Below, piece by piece: positions 51,668-60,207 of a DNA stretch of 64,000 nt. Source of the DNA: Microbacterium sp. USTB-Y (GTDB taxonomy: Bacteria > Actinomycetota > Actinomycetes > Actinomycetales > Microbacteriaceae); contig NZ_JAGMTU010000005.1 of NCBI RefSeq assembly GCF_023703415.1, positions 1 to 64,000 of the forward strand. The letters run 5' to 3'. The notes below the pieces were generated by a model that saw only the letters and a list, made by a program, of their open reading frames with translations, made no database searches and was not told the DNA's origin. The translations under genes and the position numbers were made by a program. Position 1 is the stretch's first letter. Each line of letters opens with the position of its first letter.

Positions 51668-52353
51668 GTGACATCAAGGAGAACGAAGTGACCGAGACGG
51701 CTCCTGCCGCCGAGAACGCGGCCGGTTCCGAGGCTCCGCAGCGCGACGAGCGCCGCGGCGGCCGTGGTGGCCGCGACCGCGGCCAGGGCGGTCGCGACCG
51801 CAACTCCCGCGACCGGGGGGACAACCAGTTCCTCGAGCGCGTGGTGACCATCAACCGCGTGTCGAAGGTCGTCAAGGGCGGCCGTCGCTTCAGCTTCACC
51901 GCGCTCGTCGTGGTGGGTGACGGCAACGGTCTCGTGGGCGTCGGCTACGGCAAGGCCCGCGAGGTCCCCCTCGCCATCTCGAAGGGCGTCGAGGAGGCCA
52001 AGCGCAACTTCTTCCGCGTGCCGCGCTCCGCGTCGACCATCCCGCACCCGGTGCAGGGCGAGGCCGCTGCCGGCGTCGTGCTGCTGCGTCCGGCCGCTGC
52101 CGGTACCGGTGTCATCGCCGGTGGTCCGGTCCGCGCCGTGCTCGAGTGCGCCGGTATCCACGACGTGCTGTCGAAGTCGCTCGGTTCGTCGAACACGATC
52201 AACATCGTGCACGCGACGGTGGAGGCCCTGAAGCAGCTCGAGGAGCCCCGTGCGGTCGCCGCGCGTCGTGGCCTCGAGTTCGACCAGGTCGCCCCGGCGC
52301 GTCTCGTCCGCGCAGAGGCTGAGGCCATCGCTGCGCAGAAGGCAGGTGCCTGA
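51664..52353 (+). CDS. rpsE: 30S ribosomal protein S5, N-terminal Arg/Gly-rich extension
   Basis: 229 aa compared with about 165-200. An N-terminal extension of about 55 residues has acidic then Arg/Gly/Asp-rich repeats ([23 protein letters not shown]). The core [50 protein letters not shown] is normal. GTG 51664 overlaps the rplR stop. Confidence 0.96.
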   Translation: MSDIKENEVTETAPAAENAAGSEAPQRDERRGGRGGRDRGQGGRDRNSRDRGDNQFLERVVTINRVSKVVKGGRRFSFTALVVVGDGNGLVGVGYGKAREVPLAISKGVEEAKRNFFRVPRSASTIPHPVQGEAAAGVVLLRPAAAGTGVIAGGPVRAVLECAGIHDVLSKSLGSSNTINIVHATVEALKQLEEPRAVAARRGLEFDQVAPARLVRAEAEAIAAQKAGA

Positions 52354-52538
52354 TGGCTGCGCGCCTCAAGGTCACGCAGGTCAAGTCCAAGGTGAGTGAG
52401 AAGCAGAACCAGCGCGACACGCTGCGTTCGCTCGGCCTCAAGCGGATCGGCGACTCGGTCGTCCGTCCCGACGACGCCCAGACCCGCGGTTACGTCCGCG
52501 CGGTCGCTCACCTCGTCAAGGTTGAGGAGATCGACTAA
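52353..52538 (+). CDS. rpmD: 50S ribosomal protein L30
   Basis: 61 aa, standard. [37 protein letters not shown]. Overlaps both neighbours by one base (TGATGG at its start, TAATGG at its end). Confidence 0.97.
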   Translation: MAARLKVTQVKSKVSEKQNQRDTLRSLGLKRIGDSVVRPDDAQTRGYVRAVAHLVKVEEID

Positions 52539-53059
52539 TGGCTGAGAAGAAGGAAGCGGCCACCAAGACCGCAGCCAAGAAGCCGGCCGCCAAGAAGGCC
52601 GAGGAGACCACGGTCTCCCGTCCCGGCGTCCTGAAGGTGCACCACCTGCGTCCGGTCCCCGGCGCCAACACCGCGAAGACCCGTGTCGGTCGCGGTGAGG
52701 GCTCCAAGGGCAAGACCGCCGGTCGCGGCACCAAGGGCACCAAGGCCCGCAACACCGTCCGCGTCGGTTTCGAGGGTGGGCAGATGCCGCTGCACATGCG
52801 CACCCCGAAGCTCCGCGGCTTCAAGAACCCGTTCCGCGTGGAGTACCAGGTCGTGAACCTGGAGAAGCTCGCCGAGCTCTACCCGAAGGGCGGGGACGTC
52901 ACCGTCGCCGACCTCGTGGCCAAGGGCGCGGTTCGCAAGAACGAGAAGGTCAAGGTCCTGGGCAACGGCGACATCGCCGTGGCTCTGACCGTGTCGGTCG
53001 ACAAGGTCTCCAGCTCCGCGGAGCAGAAGATCGTCGCCGCCGGCGGATCCGTCAAGTAA
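52538..53059 (+). CDS. rplO: 50S ribosomal protein L15, N-terminal Lys/Ala extension
   Basis: 173 aa compared with about 145. The first 28 residues are Lys/Ala-rich ([18 protein letters not shown]). Core [41 protein letters not shown] is diagnostic. The stop is followed by a strong terminator, so secY has its own start site. Confidence 0.96.
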   Translation: MAEKKEAATKTAAKKPAAKKAEETTVSRPGVLKVHHLRPVPGANTAKTRVGRGEGSKGKTAGRGTKGTKARNTVRVGFEGGQMPLHMRTPKLRGFKNPFRVEYQVVNLEKLAELYPKGGDVTVADLVAKGAVRKNEKVKVLGNGDIAVALTVSVDKVSSSAEQKIVAAGGSVK

Positions 53060-53068
53060 CAAGCGTCG

Positions 53069-53098
53069 AGAGGGGCCGGAGATTTCTCCGGCCCCTCT
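53069..53098 (+). terminator. Terminator between rplO and secY
   Basis: AGAGGGGCCGGAGA and TCTCCGGCCCCTCT are perfectly complementary with only two bases between (effectively a 13-bp stem and four-base loop), then TGCGTT. TTGACT near 53117 may be the -35 of a separate secY promoter. Confidence 0.85.
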
Positions 53099-53162
53099 TG
53101 CGTTACCCTGGGTAATTGACTGTCCCTCGTCGGGCATCATCCCTTTTCAGGAAGGCAAGCTT

Positions 53163-54485
53163 TTGTTCAGCGCCATCGCGCGGATCTTCCGCACGCCGGA
53201 TCTTCGTCGGAAGATCGGCTTCACGATCGCGATCATCGCGATCTACCGCCTCGGATCCACCGTGCCCGCTCCGTTCGTGAGCTTCCCGAACGTCTCCGAG
53301 TGCCTCGCCCAGAACAGCGGCACCGAAGGCCTGCTCGGGCTCGTCAACCTCTTCTCCGGCGGCGCGCTGCTGAAGCTGTCGATCTTCGCCCTCGGCGTCA
53401 TGCCGTACATCACCGCCTCGATCATCACCCAGCTGCTGCGCGTGGTCATCCCGCACTTCGAGGCGCTGCACAAGGAGGGCCAGGCCGGTCAGGCCAAGCT
53501 CACCCAGTACACCCGCTACGTGACGATCGCGCTCGCACTGCTGCAGTCCACGACTCTCGTCACCGTCGCCCGCACCGGCCAGCTCTTCGGCCAGACCGGC
53601 GTCGCCGCGTGCAACCAGCTGCTCACCAACGACGTGTGGTGGGCGCAGCTGCTGCTCATCATCACCCTCACGGCCGGTACCGGCCTCATCATGTGGTTCG
53701 CCGAGCTCGTCACCGAGAAGGGCATCGGCAACGGCATGTCGCTGCTGATCTTCACCTCGATCGCGGCGACCTTCCCCGGCGCGATGTGGGCGATCTGGCA
53801 GACCAAGGGCTTCGAGGTCTTCCTGCTCGTGCTGCTCGTCGGGATCATCGTGATGACGCTCGTCGTCTTCATCGAGCAGTCGCAGCGCCGGATCCCGGTG
53901 CAGTACGCGAAGCGGATGGTCGGCCGGCGCACGTACGGCGGCACCAACACCTACATCCCGATCAAGGTCAACATGGCCGGTGTGATCCCGGTGATCTTCG
54001 CCTCGTCGCTGCTGTACATCCCGATGCTGATCGCGCAGTTCAACATCCCTCAGGACGGCAAGACCCCGCCGGCGTGGGCGACCTGGATCATGACGTACTT
54101 CGTCAAGGGCGACCACCCGATCTACATGGCGGTCTACTTCCTCCTCATCATCGGGTTCACCTACTTCTACGTCGCGATCACGTTCAACCCGACCGAGGTC
54201 GCCGACAACATGAAGAAGTACGGCGGATTCATCCCCGGGATCCGCGCGGGCCGCCCCACGGCGGAGTACCTCGACTACGTGCTCACCCGCATCACGCTCC
54301 CGGGCTCGCTCTACCTCGGTCTCATCGCTCTGATCCCGCTGATCGCGCTGGCGACCGTCGGGGCGAACCAGAACTTCCCGTTCGGCGGCGCCTCGATCCT
54401 CATCATCGTCGGCGTCGGGCTGGAGACGGTCAAGCAGATCGACGCGCAGCTGCAGCAGCGACACTACGAAGGGCTCCTACGATGA
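53163..54485 (+). CDS. secY: Preprotein translocase subunit SecY
   Basis: 440 aa, ten membrane helices. Core of the Sec channel. Seen: RLGSTVPAPFVSFPNVSECL, ALGVMPYITASIITQLLRVVIPHFEAL, FIEQSQRRIPVQYAKRMVGRRTYGGTNTYIPIKVNMAGVIPVIFA, GFIPGIRAGRPTAEYLDYVL. TTG start at 53163, as often in actinobacteria, with AGGAAGGC upstream. Overlaps adk by four bases. Confidence 0.96.
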   Translation: MFSAIARIFRTPDLRRKIGFTIAIIAIYRLGSTVPAPFVSFPNVSECLAQNSGTEGLLGLVNLFSGGALLKLSIFALGVMPYITASIITQLLRVVIPHFEALHKEGQAGQAKLTQYTRYVTIALALLQSTTLVTVARTGQLFGQTGVAACNQLLTNDVWWAQLLLIITLTAGTGLIMWFAELVTEKGIGNGMSLLIFTSIAATFPGAMWAIWQTKGFEVFLLVLLVGIIVMTLVVFIEQSQRRIPVQYAKRMVGRRTYGGTNTYIPIKVNMAGVIPVIFASSLLYIPMLIAQFNIPQDGKTPPAWATWIMTYFVKGDHPIYMAVYFLLIIGFTYFYVAITFNPTEVADNMKKYGGFIPGIRAGRPTAEYLDYVLTRITLPGSLYLGLIALIPLIALATVGANQNFPFGGASILIIVGVGLETVKQIDAQLQQRHYEGLLR

Positions 54486-55096
54486 CGGCATCCGCTCACT
54501 CCACCGCACGCCTGCTGATCGTGGGCCCGCAGGGCTCCGGCAAGGGCACGCAGGGAGTGCGGATCGCCGAGGCCTACGGCATCCCCGTGGTCTCGACCGG
54601 CGACATCTTCCGCGCCAACATCAAGGAGGGAACGCCCCTCGGCAAGCAGGTCACCGCGATCCTGGACGCCGGCGACCTGGTCTCCGACGAGCTGACCGGA
54701 GCGCTCGTGCGCGACCGCCTGTCGCAGCCCGATGCCGAGCGGGGCTTCCTGCTCGACGGCTACCCGCGCAACGCCGCCCAGGTCGAGCACCTCGACGCGT
54801 TCCTGGGGGAGCAGGGCACGGCGCTCGACGCCGTGATCCTCCTCGACGTCCCGCGCGAGGAGAGCATCGCCCGGCTGGCGCTGCGCGCCACCGAGCAGGG
54901 CCGCGCCGACGACACCCCTGAGGCCATCGCGCACCGTCTGGACATCTACGAGGCTCAGACGGCGCCGATCCTCGACGCCTACGGCGCCCGGGGCATCGTC
55001 GACACGATCGACGGCGTGGGCAGCCTCGACGAGATCACCGAGCGCATCTTCACCGCGCTGGCCCTCCGCGGCCTCGTGCGCACGGCTGCGGTCTGA
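54482..55096 (+). CDS. adk: Adenylate kinase, short-lid type
   Basis: 204 aa. ATP + AMP to 2 ADP. P-loop LIVGPQGSGKGTQGVRIAEAYG, AMP site STGDIFRANIKEGTPLG and LLDGYPRNAAQVEHL. The lid is short, with no zinc-binding cysteines (LRATEQGRADDTPEAIAHRL). ATG overlaps the secY stop. Confidence 0.95.
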   Translation: MTASAHSTARLLIVGPQGSGKGTQGVRIAEAYGIPVVSTGDIFRANIKEGTPLGKQVTAILDAGDLVSDELTGALVRDRLSQPDAERGFLLDGYPRNAAQVEHLDAFLGEQGTALDAVILLDVPREESIARLALRATEQGRADDTPEAIAHRLDIYEAQTAPILDAYGARGIVDTIDGVGSLDEITERIFTALALRGLVRTAAV

Positions 55097-55097
55097 C

Positions 55098-55949
55098 GTG
55101 GCGTTCCGCCGCTCGATCTACAAGAGCCGCGCACAGCTCGAGGCGATGGTCGAGCCCGGGCTCATCACGGCCGCCGCGCTCGAGGCCGTGCGCGGCGCCG
55201 TGCGTCCCGGCATCACGACGGGCGAGCTCGACGCCATCGCCGACCGCGTGATCGTCGACCGCGGTGCGGAGTCGAACTTCAAGCTCGTGCGCGGCTACCG
55301 CAACGCCACCTGCATCTCCGTAAACGACCAGGTCGTGCACGGGATCCCCGGATCCCGCGTCCTGCAGCCGGGCGACATCGTGTCGATCGACGCCGGTGCC
55401 CAGTATCGCGGCTGGAACGGCGACAGCGCCATCACCCTCGTGGTGCCCGATGAGGCGCAGACGGCGCGCGTGCAGGCCCGGCAGCAGCTGTCCGACGTGA
55501 CCGAGGGTTCGATGTGGGCGGGGATCGCCGCCATGGCGTCGGCGAAGCACCTCGGCGACATCTCGGCCGCCATCGAGGACCACATCCTCGCCGCCGGCCC
55601 TTCGGGCGTCTCCGGCAAGCCCTACGGGATCCTGCGCGAGTACGTGGGGCACGGCATCGGCCGAAAGATGCACGAGGCGCCGAGCCTGTTCAACTACCGC
55701 ACCCCCGACCGCGGCGCCGAGGTGCGCCCGGGACTGGTGCTGGCGATCGAGCCCATGGTGACCGCGGGATCCGACCAGACCTACGTCGAGGACGACGACT
55801 GGACCGTCACCACGACCGACGGCTCGGACGGCTCGCACTGGGAGCACAGCGTCGCCCTGCACGACGGCGGCATCTGGGTGCTCACCGCGCCTGACGGCGG
55901 TGCCGCGGGCCTCGCCGCGTTCGGCGTCACCCCCGCCCCGCTCGCCTGA
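55098..55949 (+). CDS. map: Type I methionine aminopeptidase
   Basis: 283 aa. Removes N-terminal Met. Metal ligands appear in DIVSIDAGAQYRGWNGDSAITLVV (two Asp), EYVGHGIGRKMHEAP (His), LAIEPMVTAGS (Glu) and WEHSVAL (Glu). GTG start one base after adk. A 25-bp palindrome (55955-56021) begins five bases after the stop. Confidence 0.94.
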   Translation: MAFRRSIYKSRAQLEAMVEPGLITAAALEAVRGAVRPGITTGELDAIADRVIVDRGAESNFKLVRGYRNATCISVNDQVVHGIPGSRVLQPGDIVSIDAGAQYRGWNGDSAITLVVPDEAQTARVQARQQLSDVTEGSMWAGIAAMASAKHLGDISAAIEDHILAAGPSGVSGKPYGILREYVGHGIGRKMHEAPSLFNYRTPDRGAEVRPGLVLAIEPMVTAGSDQTYVEDDDWTVTTTDGSDGSHWEHSVALHDGGIWVLTAPDGGAAGLAAFGVTPAPLA

Positions 55950-55954
55950 TCCGC

Positions 55955-56021
55955 CGAGACACCACTTCCTGCACGAGACCTCGTGCCTGGCGTGATGTCT
56001 CGTGCAGGAAGTGGTGTCTCG
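55955..56021. repeat. 25-bp perfect palindrome after map
   Basis: Arms 55955-55979 and 55997-56021 are perfectly complementary, loop 17 bases. The left arm reads CGAGAC, 11-base core ACCACTTCCTG, CACGAGAC. It has the same frame as the palindromes at 21119-21193 and 21837-21902, with a different core. Confidence 0.92.
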
Positions 56022-56126
56022 CGGTGACGGGACGGCTCCCACGGACCTCAAAGGCTGGACACGGCACAATGGGAAGACACAGCTGAGCGGATCCACGGCA
56101 CGGATCCCGAAGAAGGAGACACACAC

Positions 56127-56798
56127 ATGGCCGCTGCCAAGGGCAGGACCAACGGGTTCGCCATCGGAATCACCGCCGCGGTCGTCGCCGTGCTCATCGC
56201 GCTGGTCGGCGTGGTCGTCTGGCTGAACAACAAGGCGACGGATCCGGGCGCCGCCCCCAAGAGCGCGATCATCAACTCCGAGACCGGGGCCGTGACCACG
56301 GGATCCGGCAAGGAGAAGGTCGCGGTCTTCGTCGACTTCCAGTGCCCCGTGTGCAAGAGCTTCGAGACCCAGTTCGGTGCGGACCTGCAGAAGCTCGCGA
56401 AGGAGGACAAGATCACGCTCGAGTACCACCCGATCGCGATCCTGGACCGGTTCTCGCAGGGCACCAACTACTCCTCGCGCGCGGCGGCCGCCTCGTACGC
56501 CGTCGCGCAGGAGAATCCGGACAAGTTCCTGGACTACCTCAACATCCTCTTCGAGAACCAGCCGACCGAGAACACCCCCGGTCTCACGGATCAGCAGCTG
56601 ATCGACTTCGCGAAGCAGGTCGGCGCCGACAAGGCCGAGGCGACCATCAAGGCGGGAACGTTCTTCAAGTTCCCGACCGCCCAGGCCACGGCCCACAAGA
56701 TCCAGGGCACACCGACGGTCGAGATCAACGGCGAGCGTCTCGACCTGACCAAGCAGGCCGATCTCGCCAAGGTCGCGGCGATCGCCGGGCAGAAGTAA
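56127..56798 (+). CDS. Membrane-anchored DsbA-type thioredoxin-fold protein
   Basis: 223 aa. An N-terminal helix (GFAIGITAAVVAVLIALVGVVVWL) anchors an extracytoplasmic thioredoxin fold. Active site CPVC in FVDFQCPVCKSFETQFG, cis-proline in KIQGTPTVEINGERL, DsbA-like helical insert. It resembles actinobacterial disulfide oxidoreductases that fold exported proteins. AAGGAGAC precedes ATG 56127. It lies between map and infA, an unusual insertion in the secY-adk-map-infA order. Confidence 0.88.
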   Translation: MAAAKGRTNGFAIGITAAVVAVLIALVGVVVWLNNKATDPGAAPKSAIINSETGAVTTGSGKEKVAVFVDFQCPVCKSFETQFGADLQKLAKEDKITLEYHPIAILDRFSQGTNYSSRAAAASYAVAQENPDKFLDYLNILFENQPTENTPGLTDQQLIDFAKQVGADKAEATIKAGTFFKFPTAQATAHKIQGTPTVEINGERLDLTKQADLAKVAAIAGQK

Positions 56799-56808
56799 CC
56801 TCCGCATT

Positions 56809-56836
56809 TTGCGGATCCGCGGATCCGGACTACCAT
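56809..56836 (+). promoter_or_regulatory. Alpha operon promoter (infA)
   Basis: -35 TTGCGG (56809-56814), 16-base spacer containing two GGATCC words, -10 TACCAT (56831-56836). Initiation near 56843 gives a 100-base leader before infA. Confidence 0.65.
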
Positions 56837-56942
56837 AGATCCTTGGTGCTTTGCGCCTTGGTCCGGCGTGTCCGGATCCGCACAGTTCCACCACCACCCA
56901 CCCACCGCAGATCGACCGGTCTGCAGAAGCGTCAGCGAGGCT

Positions 56943-57164
56943 ATGGCTAAGAAAGACGGTGTCATCGAGATCGAGGGCGTCGTGTCCGAGGCGCTGCCCA
57001 ACGCGATGTTCCGCGTTGAGCTCTCCAACGGACACAAGGTGCTTGCAACGATCTCCGGAAAGATGCGGCAGAACTACATCCGCATCATCCCCGAGGATCG
57101 CGTCGTCGTGGAGCTCTCGCCCTACGACCTCACGCGCGGTCGCATCGTCTACCGCTACCGCTAG
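56943..57164 (+). CDS. infA: Translation initiation factor IF-1
   Basis: 73 aa OB-fold protein, canonical length. [57 protein letters not shown] 56943 fixed by family N-terminus; the upstream start at 56868 is not used. Confidence 0.97.
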   Translation: MAKKDGVIEIEGVVSEALPNAMFRVELSNGHKVLATISGKMRQNYIRIIPEDRVVVELSPYDLTRGRIVYRYR

Positions 57165-57230
57165 GCCGGTCGAGAAGTAACACCCCAGGCGCTCGCGCCT
57201 GCCCGGTGAAGACAGCGATAAGGAAGCAAC

Positions 57231-57347
57231 ATGAAGGTCAACCCCAGCGTCAAGCCGATCTGCGACCACTGCAAGGTGATCCGCCGCCACGGCCGCGTCA
57301 TGGTGATCTGCAAGAGCAACCCGCGCCACAAGCAGCGCCAGGGCTGA
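57231..57347 (+). CDS. rpmJ: 50S ribosomal protein L36
   Basis: 38 aa, [19 protein letters not shown] to HKQRQG. Zinc-ribbon ligands CDHC, C in VICKS and the His of PRH are all present (zinc-binding type). AAGGAAG six bases before the ATG. Too short for many gene callers but unmistakable. Confidence 0.96.
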   Translation: MKVNPSVKPICDHCKVIRRHGRVMVICKSNPRHKQRQG

Positions 57348-57350
57348 GCG

Positions 57351-57368
57351 TCCGGGCCGCGGCCCGGA
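57351..57368 (+). terminator. 18-bp perfect palindrome after rpmJ
   Basis: TCCGGGCCGCGGCCCGGA starts three bases after the rpmJ stop and can form a hairpin with a minimal loop. No T-run. The remaining gap to rpsM (57369-57492) has only a distant GCAGGATC/GATCCTGC pairing. Confidence 0.5.
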
Positions 57369-57492
57369 TCTCTCGCGATCTCACAACTCAACATCTGAAA
57401 GGCAGGATCAGAACCCGCAAGGGGGACACCTCGGGCGGAGGCCCGGGCACCGATCCTGCTCCACACCTCCACAACACTCCAGGAGTTACCGC

Positions 57493-57867
57493 ATGGCACG
57501 TCTTGCCGGCGTCGACATCCCGCGCGACAAGCGCGTGGTGATCGCCCTCACGTACATCTACGGCATCGGCCGTACCCGTTCGGTCGAGATCCTCAAGGCC
57601 ACCGAGATCGACGAGTCGATCCGCGTCAAGGACCTCTCCGACGACCAGCTCGTCGCCCTCCGCGACTACATCGAAGGCACCTACAAGGTGGAGGGTGACC
57701 TCCGCCGCGAGGTCGCCGCCGACATCCGCCGCAAGGTCGAGATCGGCTCCTACGAGGGTCTTCGTCACCGCCGTGGCCTGCCGGTCCGCGGTCAGCGCAC
57801 CAAGACCAACGCGCGCACCCGCAAGGGCCCGAAGCGCACCGTCGCCGGCAAGAAGAAGGCCCGCTAA
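57493..57867 (+). CDS. rpsM: 30S ribosomal protein S13
   Basis: 124 aa. [30 protein letters not shown] and C-terminal [34 protein letters not shown]. Contacts P-site tRNA. CAGGAG lies upstream. Confidence 0.97.
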   Translation: MARLAGVDIPRDKRVVIALTYIYGIGRTRSVEILKATEIDESIRVKDLSDDQLVALRDYIEGTYKVEGDLRREVAADIRRKVEIGSYEGLRHRRGLPVRGQRTKTNARTRKGPKRTVAGKKKAR

Positions 57868-57897
57868 GCGGCGGCCAGGGAATAGGAGAACACTTTC

Positions 57898-58296
57898 ATG
57901 GCTGCACCTAAGGCCGCCGCGCGCAAGCCGCGCCGCAAGGAGAAGAAGAACATCGCGCTGGGCCAGGCCCACATCAAGTCGACGTTCAACAACACCATCG
58001 TCTCGATCACCGACCCGTCCGGCGCCGTCATCGCCTGGGCGTCCTCCGGTGGCGTGGGCTTCAAGGGCTCGCGCAAGTCCACCCCGTACGCCGCCGGCAT
58101 GGCCGCGGAGTCGGCCGCCCGCCAGGCCGCCGAGCACGGTGTGAAGAAGGTTGACGTCCTCGTCAAGGGTCCGGGCTCGGGCCGCGAGACCGCGATCCGC
58201 TCGCTGCAGGCCGCCGGCCTCGAGGTGGGCTCGATCCAGGATGTGACGCCGCAGGCGCACAACGGCTGCCGCCCGCCGAAGCGCCGCCGCGTCTGA
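57898..58296 (+). CDS. rpsK: 30S ribosomal protein S11
   Basis: 132 aa. Basic N-terminal tail [14 protein letters not shown], then [48 protein letters not shown] and the C-terminal [23 protein letters not shown] nine bases upstream. Confidence 0.97.
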   Translation: MAAPKAAARKPRRKEKKNIALGQAHIKSTFNNTIVSITDPSGAVIAWASSGGVGFKGSRKSTPYAAGMAAESAARQAAEHGVKKVDVLVKGPGSGRETAIRSLQAAGLEVGSIQDVTPQAHNGCRPPKRRRV

Positions 58297-58304
58297 CGCA
58301 CGCT

Positions 58305-58338
58305 GAGGATCCCCGGTCGTTCGAGACCGGGGATCCTC
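58305..58338 (+). terminator. Terminator between rpsK and rpoA
   Basis: GAGGATCCCCGGTC (58305-58318) and GACCGGGGATCCTC (58325-58338) form a perfect 14-bp stem with loop GTTCGA. No T-run; it contains GGATCC in both arms. Confidence 0.75.
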
Positions 58339-58356
58339 ACCCGCGTTCTTCCACAA

Positions 58357-58385
58357 TTCAAGACCTCACCCACACGTGTCATATA
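58357..58385 (+). promoter_or_regulatory. rpoA promoter
   Basis: -35 TTCAAG (58357-58362), 17-base spacer, -10 CATATA (58380-58385), about 28 bases before the GTG of rpoA. It follows the hairpin, so rpoA-rplQ can be expressed apart from rpsM-rpsK. Confidence 0.6.
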
Positions 58386-58413
58386 GCGGGCACGTGATCG
58401 AAAGGAACACACA

Positions 58414-59403
58414 GTGCTCATCGCACAGCGTCCCACTCTCACCGAGGAAAAGATCTCCGAGAACCGCAGCCGGTTCGTCATCGAACCGCTGGAGCCCGGC
58501 TTCGGCTACACGATCGGCAACGCGCTGCGTCGCAGCCTGCTGTCGTCGATCCCCGGCGCGGCCGTCACGAGCGTCCGCATCGACGGCGTCCTCCACGAGT
58601 TCAGCACCATCCCCGGTGTGAAGGAGGATGTCACCGAGATCATCCTCAACATCAAGCAGCTGGTCGTCTCCTCGGAGCGCGACGAGCCCATCACGGCCTA
58701 CCTGCGCAAGACGGGTGCCGGCGAGGTCACCGCGGCGGACATCTCCGCTCCGGCCGGCGTCGAGGTGCACAACCCCGAGCTGGTCATCGCGACCCTCAAC
58801 GACACCGCCAAGTTCGAGCTCGAGCTCACCATCGAGCGCGGCCGCGGCTACGTGTCGGCGGCGCAGAACCGCAGCGAGTACGCCGAGGCGGGCCAGATCC
58901 CGATCGACTCGATCTACTCGCCCGTGCTCAAGGTCAGCTACCGCGTCGACGCCACCCGCGCCGGCGAGCGCACCGACTTCGACAAGCTCGTGCTGGACGT
59001 CGAGACCAAGAACTCGATCATCCCGCGCGACGCCGTCGCCTCGGCCGGCCGCACGCTGACCGAGCTGTTCGGCCTCGCCCGCGAGCTGAACGTCGAGGCC
59101 GAGGGCATCGAGATCGGCCCCGCGCCGGTCGAGGCGGTGCTCTCGAACGAGCTGTCGATGCCGATCGAGGACCTCGATCTGTCCGTCCGCTCGTACAACT
59201 GCCTCAAGCGCGAAGGCATCAACACGGTTTCGGAGCTCGTCGCCCTCTCGGAGACGCAGCTCATGAACATCCGCAATTTCGGACAGAAGTCGGTGGACGA
59301 GGTGCGCGACAAGCTCGTCTCGCTCGGCCTGTCGCTGAAGGATTCGGTGCCCGGTTTCGACGGCGCCCACTTCTACGGCGGCTCCGAAGACGAGTCCTTC
59401 TGA
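58414..59403 (+). CDS. rpoA: RNA polymerase subunit alpha
   Basis: 329 aa. N-terminal dimerisation domain ([43 protein letters not shown]) and C-terminal domain ([44 protein letters not shown]). GTG start with GAAAGGA upstream. A normal essential subunit. Confidence 0.97.
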   Translation: MLIAQRPTLTEEKISENRSRFVIEPLEPGFGYTIGNALRRSLLSSIPGAAVTSVRIDGVLHEFSTIPGVKEDVTEIILNIKQLVVSSERDEPITAYLRKTGAGEVTAADISAPAGVEVHNPELVIATLNDTAKFELELTIERGRGYVSAAQNRSEYAEAGQIPIDSIYSPVLKVSYRVDATRAGERTDFDKLVLDVETKNSIIPRDAVASAGRTLTELFGLARELNVEAEGIEIGPAPVEAVLSNELSMPIEDLDLSVRSYNCLKREGINTVSELVALSETQLMNIRNFGQKSVDEVRDKLVSLGLSLKDSVPGFDGAHFYGGSEDESF

Positions 59404-59438
59404 TACCCGAACCTTTCCGATCCAGGAGCTAGAGAACA

Positions 59439-59999
59439 ATGCCCAAGCCCACCAAGGGTCCCCGCCTCGGAGGCGGCCCCGCCCACGAGCGTCTGCTGCT
59501 CGCGAACCTCGCCGCCCAGCTGTTCGTGAACAAGTCGATCAAGACCACCGAGACCAAGGCCAAGCGCCTGCGTCCGCTGGCCGAGCGCCTCGTCACCTTC
59601 GGCAAGCGCGGCGACCTGCACGCGCGTCGTCGTGTGCTGTCCGTGCTGCGCAACAAGGAGGCGACGCACGTGCTGTTCGCCGAGATCGCGCCGCTGGTCG
59701 CCGAGCGTGAGGGCGGCTACACCCGCATCACCAAGGTCGGCAACCGCAAGGGCGACAACGCGCCCATGGCCGTGATCGAGCTCGTGCTCGAGCCCGTCAC
59801 GCCGAAGGTGAAGAAGGCCGCCGCGAAGCCCGCCAAGGCGGAGAAGGCTGCCGCTGCCGAGGTCGTCGAAGAGGCCGCCGCGGTCGTCGAGGCCGAGGTC
59901 GCCGAAGAGGTCGCCGCCGAGGCTGAGGTCGTCGAGGAGGCCGAGGAGATCACCGAGGCCGCCGCCGACGCTCCCGCCGAGGAGAAGGCTGCCGAGTAA
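59439..59999 (+). CDS. rplQ: 50S ribosomal protein L17 with long acidic tail
   Basis: 186 aa compared with about 120. Core [64 protein letters not shown] is normal. The last 65 residues are Ala/Glu/Val-rich ([22 protein letters not shown]) after a Lys/Ala stretch. Last gene of the alpha operon; truA does not follow. Confidence 0.95.
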   Translation: MPKPTKGPRLGGGPAHERLLLANLAAQLFVNKSIKTTETKAKRLRPLAERLVTFGKRGDLHARRRVLSVLRNKEATHVLFAEIAPLVAEREGGYTRITKVGNRKGDNAPMAVIELVLEPVTPKVKKAAAKPAKAEKAAAAEVVEEAAAVVEAEVAEEVAAEAEVVEEAEEITEAAADAPAEEKAAE

Positions 60000-60013
60000 G
60001 GCACCACATCGTT

Positions 60014-60049
60014 CGAAGCCCGTCGCCCCCTGTGGGGCGGCGGGCTTCG
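60014..60049 (+). terminator. Alpha operon terminator
   Basis: A 16-bp stem with one G-U pair (60014-60029 with 60034-60049; CGAAGCCCG/CGGGCTTCG ends), loop CTGT, then TCGTTT. It ends rplQ. Confidence 0.85.
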
Positions 60050-60076
60050 TCGTTTCCCCGGGTTCGTCGTCCTTAC

Positions 60077-60127
60077 CGTCGCAGAAGATGTCGGTGTGAC
60101 CCGCTCAGAACGACATCGTCTGCGACG
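60077..60127. repeat. 17-bp inverted repeat between convergent genes
   Basis: CGTCGCAGAAGATGTCG (60077-60093) and CGACATCGTCTGCGACG (60111-60127) differ at one position; loop 17 bases. The left-arm sequence resembles 11211-11226 near the HelR gene, and TTCTGCGACG recurs at 63070. Confidence 0.75.
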
Positions 60128-60207
60128 TGAGTGGAGGGGATGCTCGACGTCGCGCGTCTCCACCGAGAGAGAGGCAGGATCCGAGGCGGCGCGCTGCAGG
60201 CGGGGAA

